A DNA stretch of 64,000 nt, taken from assembly GCF_029433115.1 (NCBI RefSeq), contig NZ_JARNTV010000003.1, positions 1 to 64,000 on the forward strand, written 5' to 3'. Under the pieces are notes generated by a model. The model had not been told where the DNA came from and made no database searches. It saw nothing but the letters and a program-made list of their open reading frames with translations. A program made the translations under genes and the position numbers. This stretch comes from Sphingomonas sp. AOB5. GTDB lineage: Bacteria > Pseudomonadota > Alphaproteobacteria > Sphingomonadales > Sphingomonadaceae. Shown here piece after piece: positions 46,707 to 54,026 of the stretch (positions are counted from its first letter, which is position 1; each line of letters opens with the position of its first letter).

Positions 46707-47161
46707 ACTTGCTTGGCCTCCAATGTCATGATGCGCGCCTCAAGCTCCTCGACGGCGCGAGCGTCGCTGAGGGTGCCGATGGCGTCGATGATCTGCTTGC
46801 CCACCTCCGGCGAGACCGCCCCGGCGGACATTGCTTCCAGAACCTGCTCGATCTGACGGGCGATTGGGGCCGACGCGTCGAAGCCGAACTGCACCGGATA
46901 GGTCTCGGGCCGGAGCGCCGGAGCGATCCTGCTGAGCACGATGGAGCAGGCCTGTAGGTCGCCCTCCTTCGCCGCTGCGGTGACCACGCGGGCAATCTCA
47001 AGACCCTCGTCCATGAGCGCCTGAGTCACCTTAGAGCGCTTATCGATGATGCCTCTGGGCCTGCCCTTCGGGTTCGGCGACGGCATCCCCTTGACCCATC
47101 GGGCGGGGGTCGAGGTTGGCACGAAGTTGGTCATCCACTCGGGTTGCGTCGGCTCGGTCAT
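46703..47161 (-). CDS. DUF5681-type phage-associated protein
   Basis: A 152-residue protein with the PNPKGRPRGIIDKRS signature near residue 35 and a following helix ALMDEGLEIARVVTAAAKEG. This matches the short basic motif of DUF5681 proteins, often found near terminase or DNA-handling genes of phages and gene transfer agents. ATG 47161 is chosen over a GTG eight codons upstream. A C-terminal coiled coil (RAVEELEARIMTLEAKQV) suggests oligomerisation. Confidence 0.65.
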   Translation of the reverse strand: MTEPTQPEWMTNFVPTSTPARWVKGMPSPNPKGRPRGIIDKRSKVTQALMDEGLEIARVVTAAAKEGDLQACSIVLSRIAPALRPETYPVQFGFDASAPIARQIEQVLEAMSAGAVSPEVGKQIIDAIGTLSDARAVEELEARIMTLEAKQV

Positions 47162-47188
47162 CGGACACCTAATCTCAACAACCACCGA

Positions 47189-47902
47189 TCAGACCGTCGG
47201 CTCGATCTTCAGCGCCGCAAGCGCCTGCTCGTTCGCCTTGCTGAGCGCGGCAACGATGCCCGGCTTGGCCCCGACCGGCTTGGCGAACTGCTCGTGGACG
47301 ATCGGAGCAATGCGGTCGAGCCGGTCGCGGAAGCGCTGCATCACGTCGAGCCGTCGCACGAGGTCGGGCCGCCTCTTCTGGTGGTAGAGGCGTAGGTAGT
47401 GATCGTGGTCCAGGGGGGTCAGGCCACTCAGGAACGATTGGGCGCCAAGGATGGCGGTCAGCGTCGGTTCGTCGTCCCCCTCAAGCGTCGCGTTCATGAA
47501 GGCCTCGCGCTCGCTGCGGTCCAGCCCGCGCGCGAACGCTCGCACCTCGCCGTTGAGCGACCCGAGGCCAGCCTGCTCCGTCAGCGGCCGCATCAACTGC
47601 TCCTCGGTGTGGGCGATGGTGGCGGCGAGGTCCCTCTCTGCGAGGTCGAGCCGCTTCAGGATCCGCAGCTTGTGCTCCTCGGCCACCTGCCCGACGTGGA
47701 GGATGCGCTGCTCCTCGGTGAAGGCTCCGTTCGAGTCCGCCAGCCGCCGGGCATCGTGGACCTTCCCAAGCGTGACGTATGCGTCGTTCATCGCGTTGAC
47801 GACGCCTCCGACAAACTGGGCGTTTTCCTCGTAGCCTTCGATGGCCCGGTAGGTCTCGGGGTCGAGCGCAGGCGATACGCGGGTGTCGATCTTGTCGGGC
47901 AT
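47189..47902 (-). CDS. Helical phage-type protein of unknown function
   Basis: A 237-residue protein, nearly all alpha-helical and charged (RILKRLDLAERDLAATIAHT, RLYHQKRRPDLVRRLDVMQR). ATG 47902 follows GGAGCGCATC. It heads the minus-strand block 47902-45898 whose members are separated by at most 27 bp, so they are one operon. Not recognised. Confidence 0.6.
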   Translation of the reverse strand: MPDKIDTRVSPALDPETYRAIEGYEENAQFVGGVVNAMNDAYVTLGKVHDARRLADSNGAFTEEQRILHVGQVAEEHKLRILKRLDLAERDLAATIAHTEEQLMRPLTEQAGLGSLNGEVRAFARGLDRSEREAFMNATLEGDDEPTLTAILGAQSFLSGLTPLDHDHYLRLYHQKRRPDLVRRLDVMQRFRDRLDRIAPIVHEQFAKPVGAKPGIVAALSKANEQALAALKIEPTV

Positions 47903-48100
47903 GATGCGCTCCAAGGCTTGATACGGCTTGTATTGCGCTATTGTTGCGCTGTTCACGCATAGGTCCGCTAGCGATTTTTGTTGCTGAACAGGTGCTTGCA
48001 TCTGTTCCAGTAGCCGTGGCAGCAATACTGGACATTTGTGGGCCGCTTGATTGCTGAAGTTATGTCGGGCAGTATCGGTCTCTGTTTGGGGGTTACTAGG

Positions 48101-48571
48101 ATGACGAATAGGGTCCACATCGACGCGCCTGCTGGCGTGGTCGAAATTGAAGGCGAGAAGGATTTCGTCGAGGGACTTCTTGCGAAGCTCTTTCCGCTCC
48201 TTGAGGAGGCTGGTTTCGGCAGCAAACGTCCAAGGGGAGCCGCGCCCCCGTCGGACGAGGAGCCTGATGACACCGGCGAAGAGGATGGAGATGAGGTTGG
48301 GGCTGGCGCCGGAAAACCCAAAATTAAGCGGAAGCGAGGCGTTACTCCAAAGGGTCACTCCTGCGCCGACAGAATGATGACGCTTAAAGAGGAGGGTTTT
48401 TTCAAAACGCAGCGCGGCACTGGGGACATAGTGGGCGGCCTTGCTTCAAAGGGGTTCACGCACAAGAGCAATCAGGTCGCTGCCGCTGGCGAATCCCTGT
48501 TCAAAAGAGGGATGCTTCAGCGCACCAAAGACGGCAACGGACCTTTCAAGTATTTCTGGGATCGGGACTAG
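48101..48571 (+). CDS. Putative defence-module protein A (wHTH-like C-terminus)
   Basis: A 156-residue protein in two parts. The N-terminus (RVHIDAPAGVVEIEGEKDFV then EGLLAKLFPLLEEAGFG) is a short beta-alpha module seen in various prokaryotic proteins of unknown role. An acidic linker (SDEEPDDTGEEDGDEVG) follows. The C-terminus (MTLKEEGFFKTQRGTGDIVG, GFTHKSNQVAAAGESLFKRG) is winged-helix-like and ends KYFWDRD. ATG 48101 is used because upstream starts add only an unlikely leader. The stop is 3 bp before the next gene, so the two form a unit. Function is not known; the pairing is the main clue. Confidence 0.6.
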   Translation: MTNRVHIDAPAGVVEIEGEKDFVEGLLAKLFPLLEEAGFGSKRPRGAAPPSDEEPDDTGEEDGDEVGAGAGKPKIKRKRGVTPKGHSCADRMMTLKEEGFFKTQRGTGDIVGGLASKGFTHKSNQVAAAGESLFKRGMLQRTKDGNGPFKYFWDRD

Positions 48572-48574
48572 GGG

Positions 48575-49348
48575 TTGAGCCTTCCCACACTCAGCGCCGC
48601 GCTGGGCGCAATCCCCGCTGGGCTCCGCGACCCTCTTATCGACGAGTTCAATCAGGCGCTTGATGAGTACCGCGCCGCCGATTGGGAGAAAGTCGGTCTC
48701 AAAGCGGGCAAGTTTTGCGAGGTCGCCTATTGCGTATGCGCAGGCCATGCGACGGGAAGTTATCAGGCCGCGCCTTCCAAGCCCGCGAACTTCCCAAAGG
48801 CATGCCAAGACTTAGAACCGCACAACAAGACGAAGGGGCGGTCGCTGTGTATGCAAGTCCCGAAGGTCTTGGCGGCGCTGTACGAATTGCGAAATAACCG
48901 TGCGATCGGTCACGTCTCGTCCGAGATTAGCCCTAACCACATGGACGCCGAACTGTACCTCCGCGGCATGAAGTGGGTGATGGGCGAGTTCGTCCGCAAT
49001 TATTCCAACCTCGCGCTCGCCGACTCCTACGCCGTCGTCGAAGCTGTGACTGCGCGAACCTTCCACATGGTCTGGTCGAGCGGGGACGTGCGGCGGGTGC
49101 TTGAGCCGGCCAAGTCGGCGGGTCAGAAGGTGCTGATCCTGCTGTATGCTGAAGGCAAGCCCGTGACGGTCGCTACGCTGCAATCCTGGGTGGAATACAA
49201 GAATGGCACCGACTTCAAGCGCAAGGTGCTCCGAGACCTGCACAAGAAGGCGCTTGTTCACTTTGATGAGAGCGCCGCGACCGTCCAGATTCTGCCAACG
49301 GGGCAGGCCTTAGTCGAGAAGTCGGGCCTGCTGATAACCACGGGCTAG
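48575..49348 (+). CDS. Putative defence-module protein B (HEPN-like motif, wHTH-like C-terminus)
   Basis: A 257-residue protein starting at TTG 48575. The helical N-terminal half contains LYELRNNRAIGHVSSEISPN near residues 103-121, with R106 and H113 in an R-x6-H arrangement like HEPN ribonucleases, and a following NHMDAEL. The C-terminal third (VLILLYAEGKPVTVATLQSW, RDLHKKALVHFDESAATVQI) is a winged helix. I recall similar RNN-x4-H proteins in diverse bacteria without an assigned role. Its 3-bp spacing to protein A and its location in a tRNA-borne element suggest an antiphage or toxin-type module; this is inference. Confidence 0.6.
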   Translation: MSLPTLSAALGAIPAGLRDPLIDEFNQALDEYRAADWEKVGLKAGKFCEVAYCVCAGHATGSYQAAPSKPANFPKACQDLEPHNKTKGRSLCMQVPKVLAALYELRNNRAIGHVSSEISPNHMDAELYLRGMKWVMGEFVRNYSNLALADSYAVVEAVTARTFHMVWSSGDVRRVLEPAKSAGQKVLILLYAEGKPVTVATLQSWVEYKNGTDFKRKVLRDLHKKALVHFDESAATVQILPTGQALVEKSGLLITTG

Positions 49349-49358
49349 CCGGGTCGCT

Positions 49359-49484
49359 GTTACCGAGAGCCCCTAGACCCCCAGTCGAGTAACAACAGTA
49401 ACATCGGTAACATCGCCTCTTCAGTCGTTACCGAGGTTACCGATGTAGCCCAGCGTGGTCATAGCAGGCGGCGGTAACACCGAA
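49359..49484. repeat. Iteron-like GTTACCGA repeats beside the RepA-like gene
   Basis: GTTACCGA or its complement recurs at 49359-49366, 49398-49415 (two tandem GTAACATCG), 49427-49434, 49436-49445 and near 49473. CATCGGTAAC (49402-49411) and GTTACCGATG (49436-49445) form an exact dyad. Clustered short repeats at the 3' side of a RepA-like ATPase gene resemble an origin or operator array. Confidence 0.65.
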
Positions 49485-49485
49485 G

Positions 49486-50784
49486 CTAGGGCAGCTTCGC
49501 GTAGAGTCGCCTGTTCTGCGGCCCGGTCGCGAATCCGACCTTGTAGACGAACGGGGTCATGGCGAGCATGTCGTCCGCCTTGCCCCACTCGCGACGGCTG
49601 AACGTCCGGCCTGCCTTCGCCTCTACGCAGTCGCGCGTAACGGGCTCGCTGGTTGCCTCAACCATCTGACTGACCAGCGTCACCATCTGGCTGACGACGC
49701 TCGGCCTGTGGTCACCGCCACCGCTCTCCTCGCCTTCCGCAGGCTGAGGCTTGGTAGCCGAGTGGAACAGTTCGCTGGCTTCCTCTTCGCCCCAGACAAC
49801 CTCCCCAAACCGGGTTTGGCACAGCACCGAGTCAGCCCCTTCGTCGCGCTCGTGAAGCGTGTGGACCGGCTCCGTCGTATAGGTCGCCGCGAACCGCTGT
49901 GTCAGGTTGGACTTGGCGACCAGCATCACACAGGCGAACTCCTCCCGGCGGTCGCGCGCGTGGACGAACGACAGGCGCGGCGAGTTGGTCCAAGCGCTCG
50001 CCCCTGCCACGGTGTCAGCGAAGTGGTCGTGCTTCCCCTTGTTGGAGTGACCGATGATGGCGATGGTGACGCCGTGCTTCTCGGCCAGCGCTTGGAGGTA
50101 GCCGAGCAGGCGCTTCACGCTGGCGTCGTCATTCGGGCTCTCGCCCTTCGCCCACGTAGTCAGCCCCACGGCGGTGTCGAGTACGACAAGGCGAAGCGGC
50201 TTCGGCGGGATGTAGGTTGAGTCGAACTCGCCCTTGGCGGCGATGATCGCTGGCTCGAGGTGTTCGTACACGTTGAAGTTCGATCCGATGACGCGACCGT
50301 GGGCGTCGGTCTTGCTTGCCACCGCCTTGACGACGGCCAGCGTTCTTTCGACGCCGCCGATCTTCATGTGCCTGACCTTGATCCAATCGGTAGGCTCCTC
50401 GACGCTGACCCAGAGGGTTGAGGCACCCACATCGCTGATCTGTGCAGCGAGAGACGCGAGGAACGACGACTTGGCCGACCCGCCTCGTCCGAAGAATCCA
50501 ACGACACACGCGCTTGGTAGGTAGGGGTCAACGAGGTACGACAACCTCACGGTGGCCGTGTCTTTTGCCATAGCGAACTCCAATGTGATGCTGTCGGGGC
50601 TGGCGATAGGCTGGGGAATCGGAGTGCCCACACCCCGCTTCAGTCGCTCCTTCTCAAGCCCGGCCTCCTCAGCGGCGCGGAGGTTCTCGATCATCTTAGC
50701 GCGCTGTTGCTCGTCGGCGCGCTTTGACTCGGCACTGCGAAAGTCCGGTTGCGGACTTATCGGGCTATCCGGTAAATTGCTCAT
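49486..50784 (-). CDS. RepA-like AAA ATPase (replicative helicase type)
   Basis: A 432-residue RecA-fold ATPase of the RSF1010 RepA / AAA_25 type found in plasmids, phages and satellites. Walker A is GFFGRGGSAKSSF near residues 97-109, Walker B is LRLVVLDTAVGLTTW, and AIIGHSNKGKHDHFADTVAG includes the sensor region. The C-terminus (TFSRREWGKADDMLAMTPFV) looks winged-helix-like. ATG 50784 is chosen; an upstream GTG at 50925 adds a basic, low-complexity leader. It probably replicates the excised element. Confidence 0.78.
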   Translation of the reverse strand: MSNLPDSPISPQPDFRSAESKRADEQQRAKMIENLRAAEEAGLEKERLKRGVGTPIPQPIASPDSITLEFAMAKDTATVRLSYLVDPYLPSACVVGFFGRGGSAKSSFLASLAAQISDVGASTLWVSVEEPTDWIKVRHMKIGGVERTLAVVKAVASKTDAHGRVIGSNFNVYEHLEPAIIAAKGEFDSTYIPPKPLRLVVLDTAVGLTTWAKGESPNDDASVKRLLGYLQALAEKHGVTIAIIGHSNKGKHDHFADTVAGASAWTNSPRLSFVHARDRREEFACVMLVAKSNLTQRFAATYTTEPVHTLHERDEGADSVLCQTRFGEVVWGEEEASELFHSATKPQPAEGEESGGGDHRPSVVSQMVTLVSQMVEATSEPVTRDCVEAKAGRTFSRREWGKADDMLAMTPFVYKVGFATGPQNRRLYAKLP

Positions 50785-50946
50785 TGCTGGAAGTGCTCCA
50801 ATGAAGCGGCGGGATGGTGATGCGTCCCGCCGCTTTCGTGAGTTCGGCTGTGACTGCGCTGGAGCGTCGGCTCGGTCTGGACCTAAGCGATTCCAATGCT
50901 TCGGTTTCAGCGAGGCATCCCGCACATTGATGGTTTGAGGGTCGGC

Positions 50947-51201
50947 CTAAGCTGCCGCCTGCTCGCTCGTGCTGCGCTTCGCGCCGGAGGCCAGCCAAGC
51001 CAGAACGTCTCGCTCCGCGTACCAGACGCGGCGGGTTCCGGGCGGGCTGAAGAAGCGCGGACCCTCCCCGCGGAAGCGGTACTGGTCCACGGTGTTGGGA
51101 TGCACTCCCAAGATGCCAGCTACCTCTCGGCTATCGAGGGGGCGCCGCTTGGGCTCATAGTTGAACAGTTCACATAGCTGCTCGAAGGTCGGCTCGGTCA
51201 C
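50947..51201 (-). CDS. AlpA/MerR-like excisionase or regulator
   Basis: An 84-residue protein with the helix-turn-helix RPLDSREVAGILGVHPNTVD and the wing FFSPPGTRRVWYAERDVLAWL, the pattern of AlpA/excisionase HTH_17 proteins. GTG 51201 follows GGGAG at good spacing. In satellites such proteins switch on the replication and excision genes. It lies 162 bp upstream of the RepA-like gene on the same strand. Confidence 0.75.
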   Translation of the reverse strand: MTEPTFEQLCELFNYEPKRRPLDSREVAGILGVHPNTVDQYRFRGEGPRFFSPPGTRRVWYAERDVLAWLASGAKRSTSEQAAA

Positions 51202-51380
51202 GGAGGATACTCCCGCGAAATTGTGCGCGCGAGAGACCCAGCGGAGCAACGGGTGCAGGCCGTATCAAGGTGCGCGGCCTGTAAGCTAGCTGTAGCGTAA
51301 ACAAAGAGGCCGGTGTTTGATAATTTGTCGCCGATATGCGCGATCTGTTCTGGGTGGCGCAACGCAACCTCTGATGTATA

Positions 51381-51405
51381 GTGTGTATGGTTCAACTATA
51401 CACAC
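51381..51405. promoter_or_regulatory. Dyad overlapping the start of the 51387 gene
   Basis: GTGTGTAT (51381-51388) and ATACACAC (51398-51405) are perfect inverted arms separated by 9 bp. They span both candidate start codons (GTG 51381, ATG 51387), so a bound protein or an RNA hairpin would block expression. Confidence 0.55.
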
Positions 51406-51920
51406 GGTACATCGCATTGACTGACTTCCCAATCCACAAGCCGCCACGAGCGAAGCCTAAGCCGGGCTCGCTCCCGCTCAACGACACGCACGCGGACGAT
51501 GGACCTCATCCGGCGCAAACTGCGCCCCCTCCTTGGGTTGATCTTAAGTTTCGGGATGCTCCTTGGAATCAGCCGGAGCCGCCTCCAGCGAAGCGGGCCG
51601 TCAGCTACGGGAAGCTGCGAACAGCGCGCCGCAAGGCGGAGCAACTTGCCGCTGTGGTCAGAGATGAAGCGTTTGACGACTGGGTGCGGCGGTGCCTCGT
51701 GGCTGCCGATCGCCCAGACGAGTGGATGCGAGCGAACGAACTCTACGAGAACTACCTCCAGCGGGCAGCGCGCCACGGAGTGTCTCGGAGCGCGCGTGCG
51801 CTGTCGCGTGAGGTCGTGGCCACAGGGACGCGCTGGGGCAAGATGATGGGATCGCTGTTCGCGAAGACCCGGCGCGCGAAGGGCTGGTACTACGCCGTGC
51901 GCCTCAAGCGGGGCGCGTAA
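51387..51920 (+). CDS. Basic protein with wHTH-like C-terminus
   Basis: A 177-residue basic protein. A proline-rich N-terminus (PHPAQTAPPPWVDLKFRDAP) precedes helical segments (SYGKLRTARRKAEQLAAVVR). The C-terminal module (WMRANELYENYLQRAARHGV to KGWYYAVRLKRGA) resembles the wHTH tail of phage or plasmid primases and VapE proteins. It is divergent from the AlpA-like gene. ATG 51387 or GTG 51381. A DNA-binding role in replication or control is likely; no family is firmly recognised. Confidence 0.6.
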   Translation: MVQLYTRYIALTDFPIHKPPRAKPKPGSLPLNDTHADDGPHPAQTAPPPWVDLKFRDAPWNQPEPPPAKRAVSYGKLRTARRKAEQLAAVVRDEAFDDWVRRCLVAADRPDEWMRANELYENYLQRAARHGVSRSARALSREVVATGTRWGKMMGSLFAKTRRAKGWYYAVRLKRGA

Positions 51921-52017
51921 CCACCGGCTGCGGGCGACGCGGGGCAGCGTGGGGCGCAGGGGGCAGCACGCCGCCGCTTGCACTGGCGCTCCGCGACGGT
52001 CAGCGCTGTGCGCGGCG

Positions 52018-52395
52018 CTATGCCGAGAAGTAGGTGATGGAACGCGGCTCGCCGGTCAGGAACGGGTTGGCCCATGTCCGTGACATCCCATCATGCCAGA
52101 CGTGGAACGGCACGCCGGGGAAGATCGCCATGATCGTGGAGGGGTTCGACAGGGGCACGATTCGCTCGACCTTCTTGCCGTGCACCCTGCTGACCTTTGT
52201 AGCTGTCCCCCGGAGTTGCTCGCCGACGGTGGCCGTCCAGACCTCCATGTTGTGCGTGTAGGTGATGGAGTAAATGCGCTGGCCGAGCGGCGGAACAGAA
52301 CGGCCGGCCAGCCGGGCTAGTTCGGCGTAGGCATCCTCCTGCTTCTCGGCTACGACCTTGGGCACGAAGAACGCGGGCGGTCCACTAGACGACAC
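52018..52395 (-). CDS. Protein of unknown function next to the integrase
   Basis: A 125-residue protein, mainly beta (RIYSITYTHNMEVWTATVGE, IMAIFPGVPFHVWHDGMSRT), starting at GTG 52395 after GGGAG. It follows the integrase by 24 bp on the same strand. Not recognised. Confidence 0.6.
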   Translation of the reverse strand: MSSSGPPAFFVPKVVAEKQEDAYAELARLAGRSVPPLGQRIYSITYTHNMEVWTATVGEQLRGTATKVSRVHGKKVERIVPLSNPSTIMAIFPGVPFHVWHDGMSRTWANPFLTGEPRSITYFSA

Positions 52396-52419
52396 GGCAG
52401 GCTCCCTAGTCAGCGACGA

Positions 52420-53718
52420 TCACGCCCGCAGCGGCACCACGTTCTCGCTGTTCGCCTTTGCTTCCGCAAGTCGGGCCCGCTGCTCGACCCAGTCACCGAT
52501 CTTTTGCACCTCGGGTTGCAGCCAGTCGAGGCGCGCAAGGTCGAGGTAGTTGCGGGCGGTGATGTCCTCCTGCGCGGGCTTGTGGCCAGTCAGGAGGTCG
52601 GTGCGGAACTTCTCTATCAGGCACTCGCGCATCGCATAGTTCGTGAACGACCGGCGGAGGTCATGGAGGCTCAGGTGCTTGCCCGCCACCTCGCTCACCA
52701 ACTCCATCGGCGCTCGCGCGTCGGTAACGTGGCCGGTCTTTGACCACGACGGGAACACGAACGGGCTCTCTGTGCCGTCCGCCAGCTTGAGGCGCGGGCG
52801 CAGCTTGAGCAGCGCCACGGCCTGCGACGACAGCGGGAGCCAGATGGGGTCGCCGCGCTTGCGGTCGTCCAGGTGCCACCAGCAGTTCGACGCGTCCTCG
52901 TCATCGATGTTGACGTGCTCCCAACGCAGCGTGGCCATTTCGTCGCGTCTCGCACCCGTGAGCAACCCGAAGATCGTCAGGTCGATGGACGAGAGGTGGT
53001 CGCGGTTCTTGGGGGTGGCGCGAGCCTCAACCAGCTTATTCCAGACCTCGCCGATCTTGCGGCGGTCGATGTAGCGGTCAGTGCGACTGCCGAGCTTGGC
53101 CCAGTGGTCCTTGAGCACGTCCACAGGGTTGCGCTGGATCAGCGGCGACCCGTCCGCGCGGCGATACTGGCGGGCGGCGAAGTTGATGAGGATGCGGAGC
53201 GTGACCATCGCCGCGTTGGCGCTGGCGGGTGCCCCCTTCTTGCCCTCCAAGCCCTGCTCGACGATCTCGCGGTGGCGGCGGCGAACGTCGTCCTCGGTGA
53301 TGGCGAGGATGGGCTTGTCCTTCCAAGCGGTGAACACCTTGTCCACGTGGCGCTGGTACTCGTCCCTCGTGCTCCGCTTGAGCTTTCCGGGGCGCTCGAC
53401 GTAGGCCGTGCAGACCTCGCCCAGCGTCACCTTCATGGCCTCGTCCTGCCGCTTCACGTCGCGCGGGTCGATGCCGTCGCGCATCTGCTGCAAGACCTTC
53501 TGCGCCTTGCCCCGCGCTTGGTCCTCGGTGAATAGGCCGTACCTTCCGATGGTGACGATGACCGCCTTCCCGAGCACCCTGCCCTGCGCGACGAAGCTGC
53601 GCACGCCGCTGGACGTGACTCGCAGGCCGTAGCCGGGGACCTTGTCGTCCCAGTGGATCGCGTATCCCGACGCGGGCGGCAGGACCTTGTCCGCGAACGT
53701 CTTGGTGAGCTTCGCCAC
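52420..53718 (-). CDS. Tyrosine-type site-specific integrase
   Basis: A 432-residue P4-type phage integrase. The N-terminal DUF4102-like arm-binding domain (SGYAIHWDDKVPGYGLRVTS) is followed by a SAM-like core and the catalytic domain: LLTGARRDEMATLRWEHV (Arg), LSLHDLRRSFTNYA (His-x-x-Arg), LLTGH, and the nucleophile in ITARNYLDLARL. GTG 53718 follows GGAGG. It lies next to the right attachment site, with CTAGC-repeat arms between, and presumably targets the tRNA-Lys 3' end. Confidence 0.95.
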   Translation of the reverse strand: MAKLTKTFADKVLPPASGYAIHWDDKVPGYGLRVTSSGVRSFVAQGRVLGKAVIVTIGRYGLFTEDQARGKAQKVLQQMRDGIDPRDVKRQDEAMKVTLGEVCTAYVERPGKLKRSTRDEYQRHVDKVFTAWKDKPILAITEDDVRRRHREIVEQGLEGKKGAPASANAAMVTLRILINFAARQYRRADGSPLIQRNPVDVLKDHWAKLGSRTDRYIDRRKIGEVWNKLVEARATPKNRDHLSSIDLTIFGLLTGARRDEMATLRWEHVNIDDEDASNCWWHLDDRKRGDPIWLPLSSQAVALLKLRPRLKLADGTESPFVFPSWSKTGHVTDARAPMELVSEVAGKHLSLHDLRRSFTNYAMRECLIEKFRTDLLTGHKPAQEDITARNYLDLARLDWLQPEVQKIGDWVEQRARLAEAKANSENVVPLRA

Positions 53719-53736
53719 GCTATTCCTCCAGTCTGA

Positions 53737-53857
53737 TGCTAGCACCATACTAGCAAGCTAGGAACAGCTACGACAAGGAACCGCAAACTAGCAACGGCTC
53801 AAATGGTTGAAATACCAAGGGTTTGTCAGGTAGGACAAGCTAGCACAATCTAGCCGT
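53737..53857. promoter_or_regulatory. Right-end CTAGC repeat cluster (candidate recombinase arm sites)
   Basis: TGCTAGCACCATACTAGCA starts at 53737, AAGCTAGG at 53755, ACTAGCAACG at 53788, and AGCTAGCACAATCTAGCC begins near 53838. The first shares the GCTAGCAC-N-AT-N-CTAGC design with the left end. At least five half-sites lie between integrase and attR, as expected for arm-type and Xis sites; some may also repress int. Confidence 0.65.
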
Positions 53858-53873
53858 GGCGTCTGATTCCAAA

Positions 53874-53919
53874 ACTCTTAATCAGCGGGTCCTTGGTTCG
53901 AGCCCAAGTGCGTCCACCA
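53874..53919 (+). repeat. attR: right 46-bp attachment repeat
   Basis: An exact copy of the tRNA-Lys 3' 46 bp. The D-arm and the 5' acceptor strand are absent upstream, so it is not a second tRNA gene. Confidence 0.95.
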
Positions 53920-54026
53920 TTCCTCTCTGCAAATATGGTCACCTGAGCGAGCGTTGCCGCGGATTGCGTTCGTGCGGTTCAGTCCCGTGTATAGATCGCG
54001 CCAGCGCAAGCGATTGAACAACCGCG

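Larger units (their letters stand above)
53719..54026. other. Right end of the element and flanking gap
   Basis: This stretch holds the integrase leader with its ribosome site, the right-end CTAGC repeats, attR, and about 100 bp of chromosomal sequence before the AraC-type gene end. No gene is seen in it. Confidence 0.8.

Noticed and set aside
49359-49484. CRISPR array
   Set aside because: The repeats are only 8-10 bp, irregularly spaced and partly inverted; no cas genes are present.
53874-53919. Second tRNA-Lys gene
   Set aside because: Only the 3' 46 bp are present; the D-arm and 5' acceptor strand are missing, so it is the attachment repeat.
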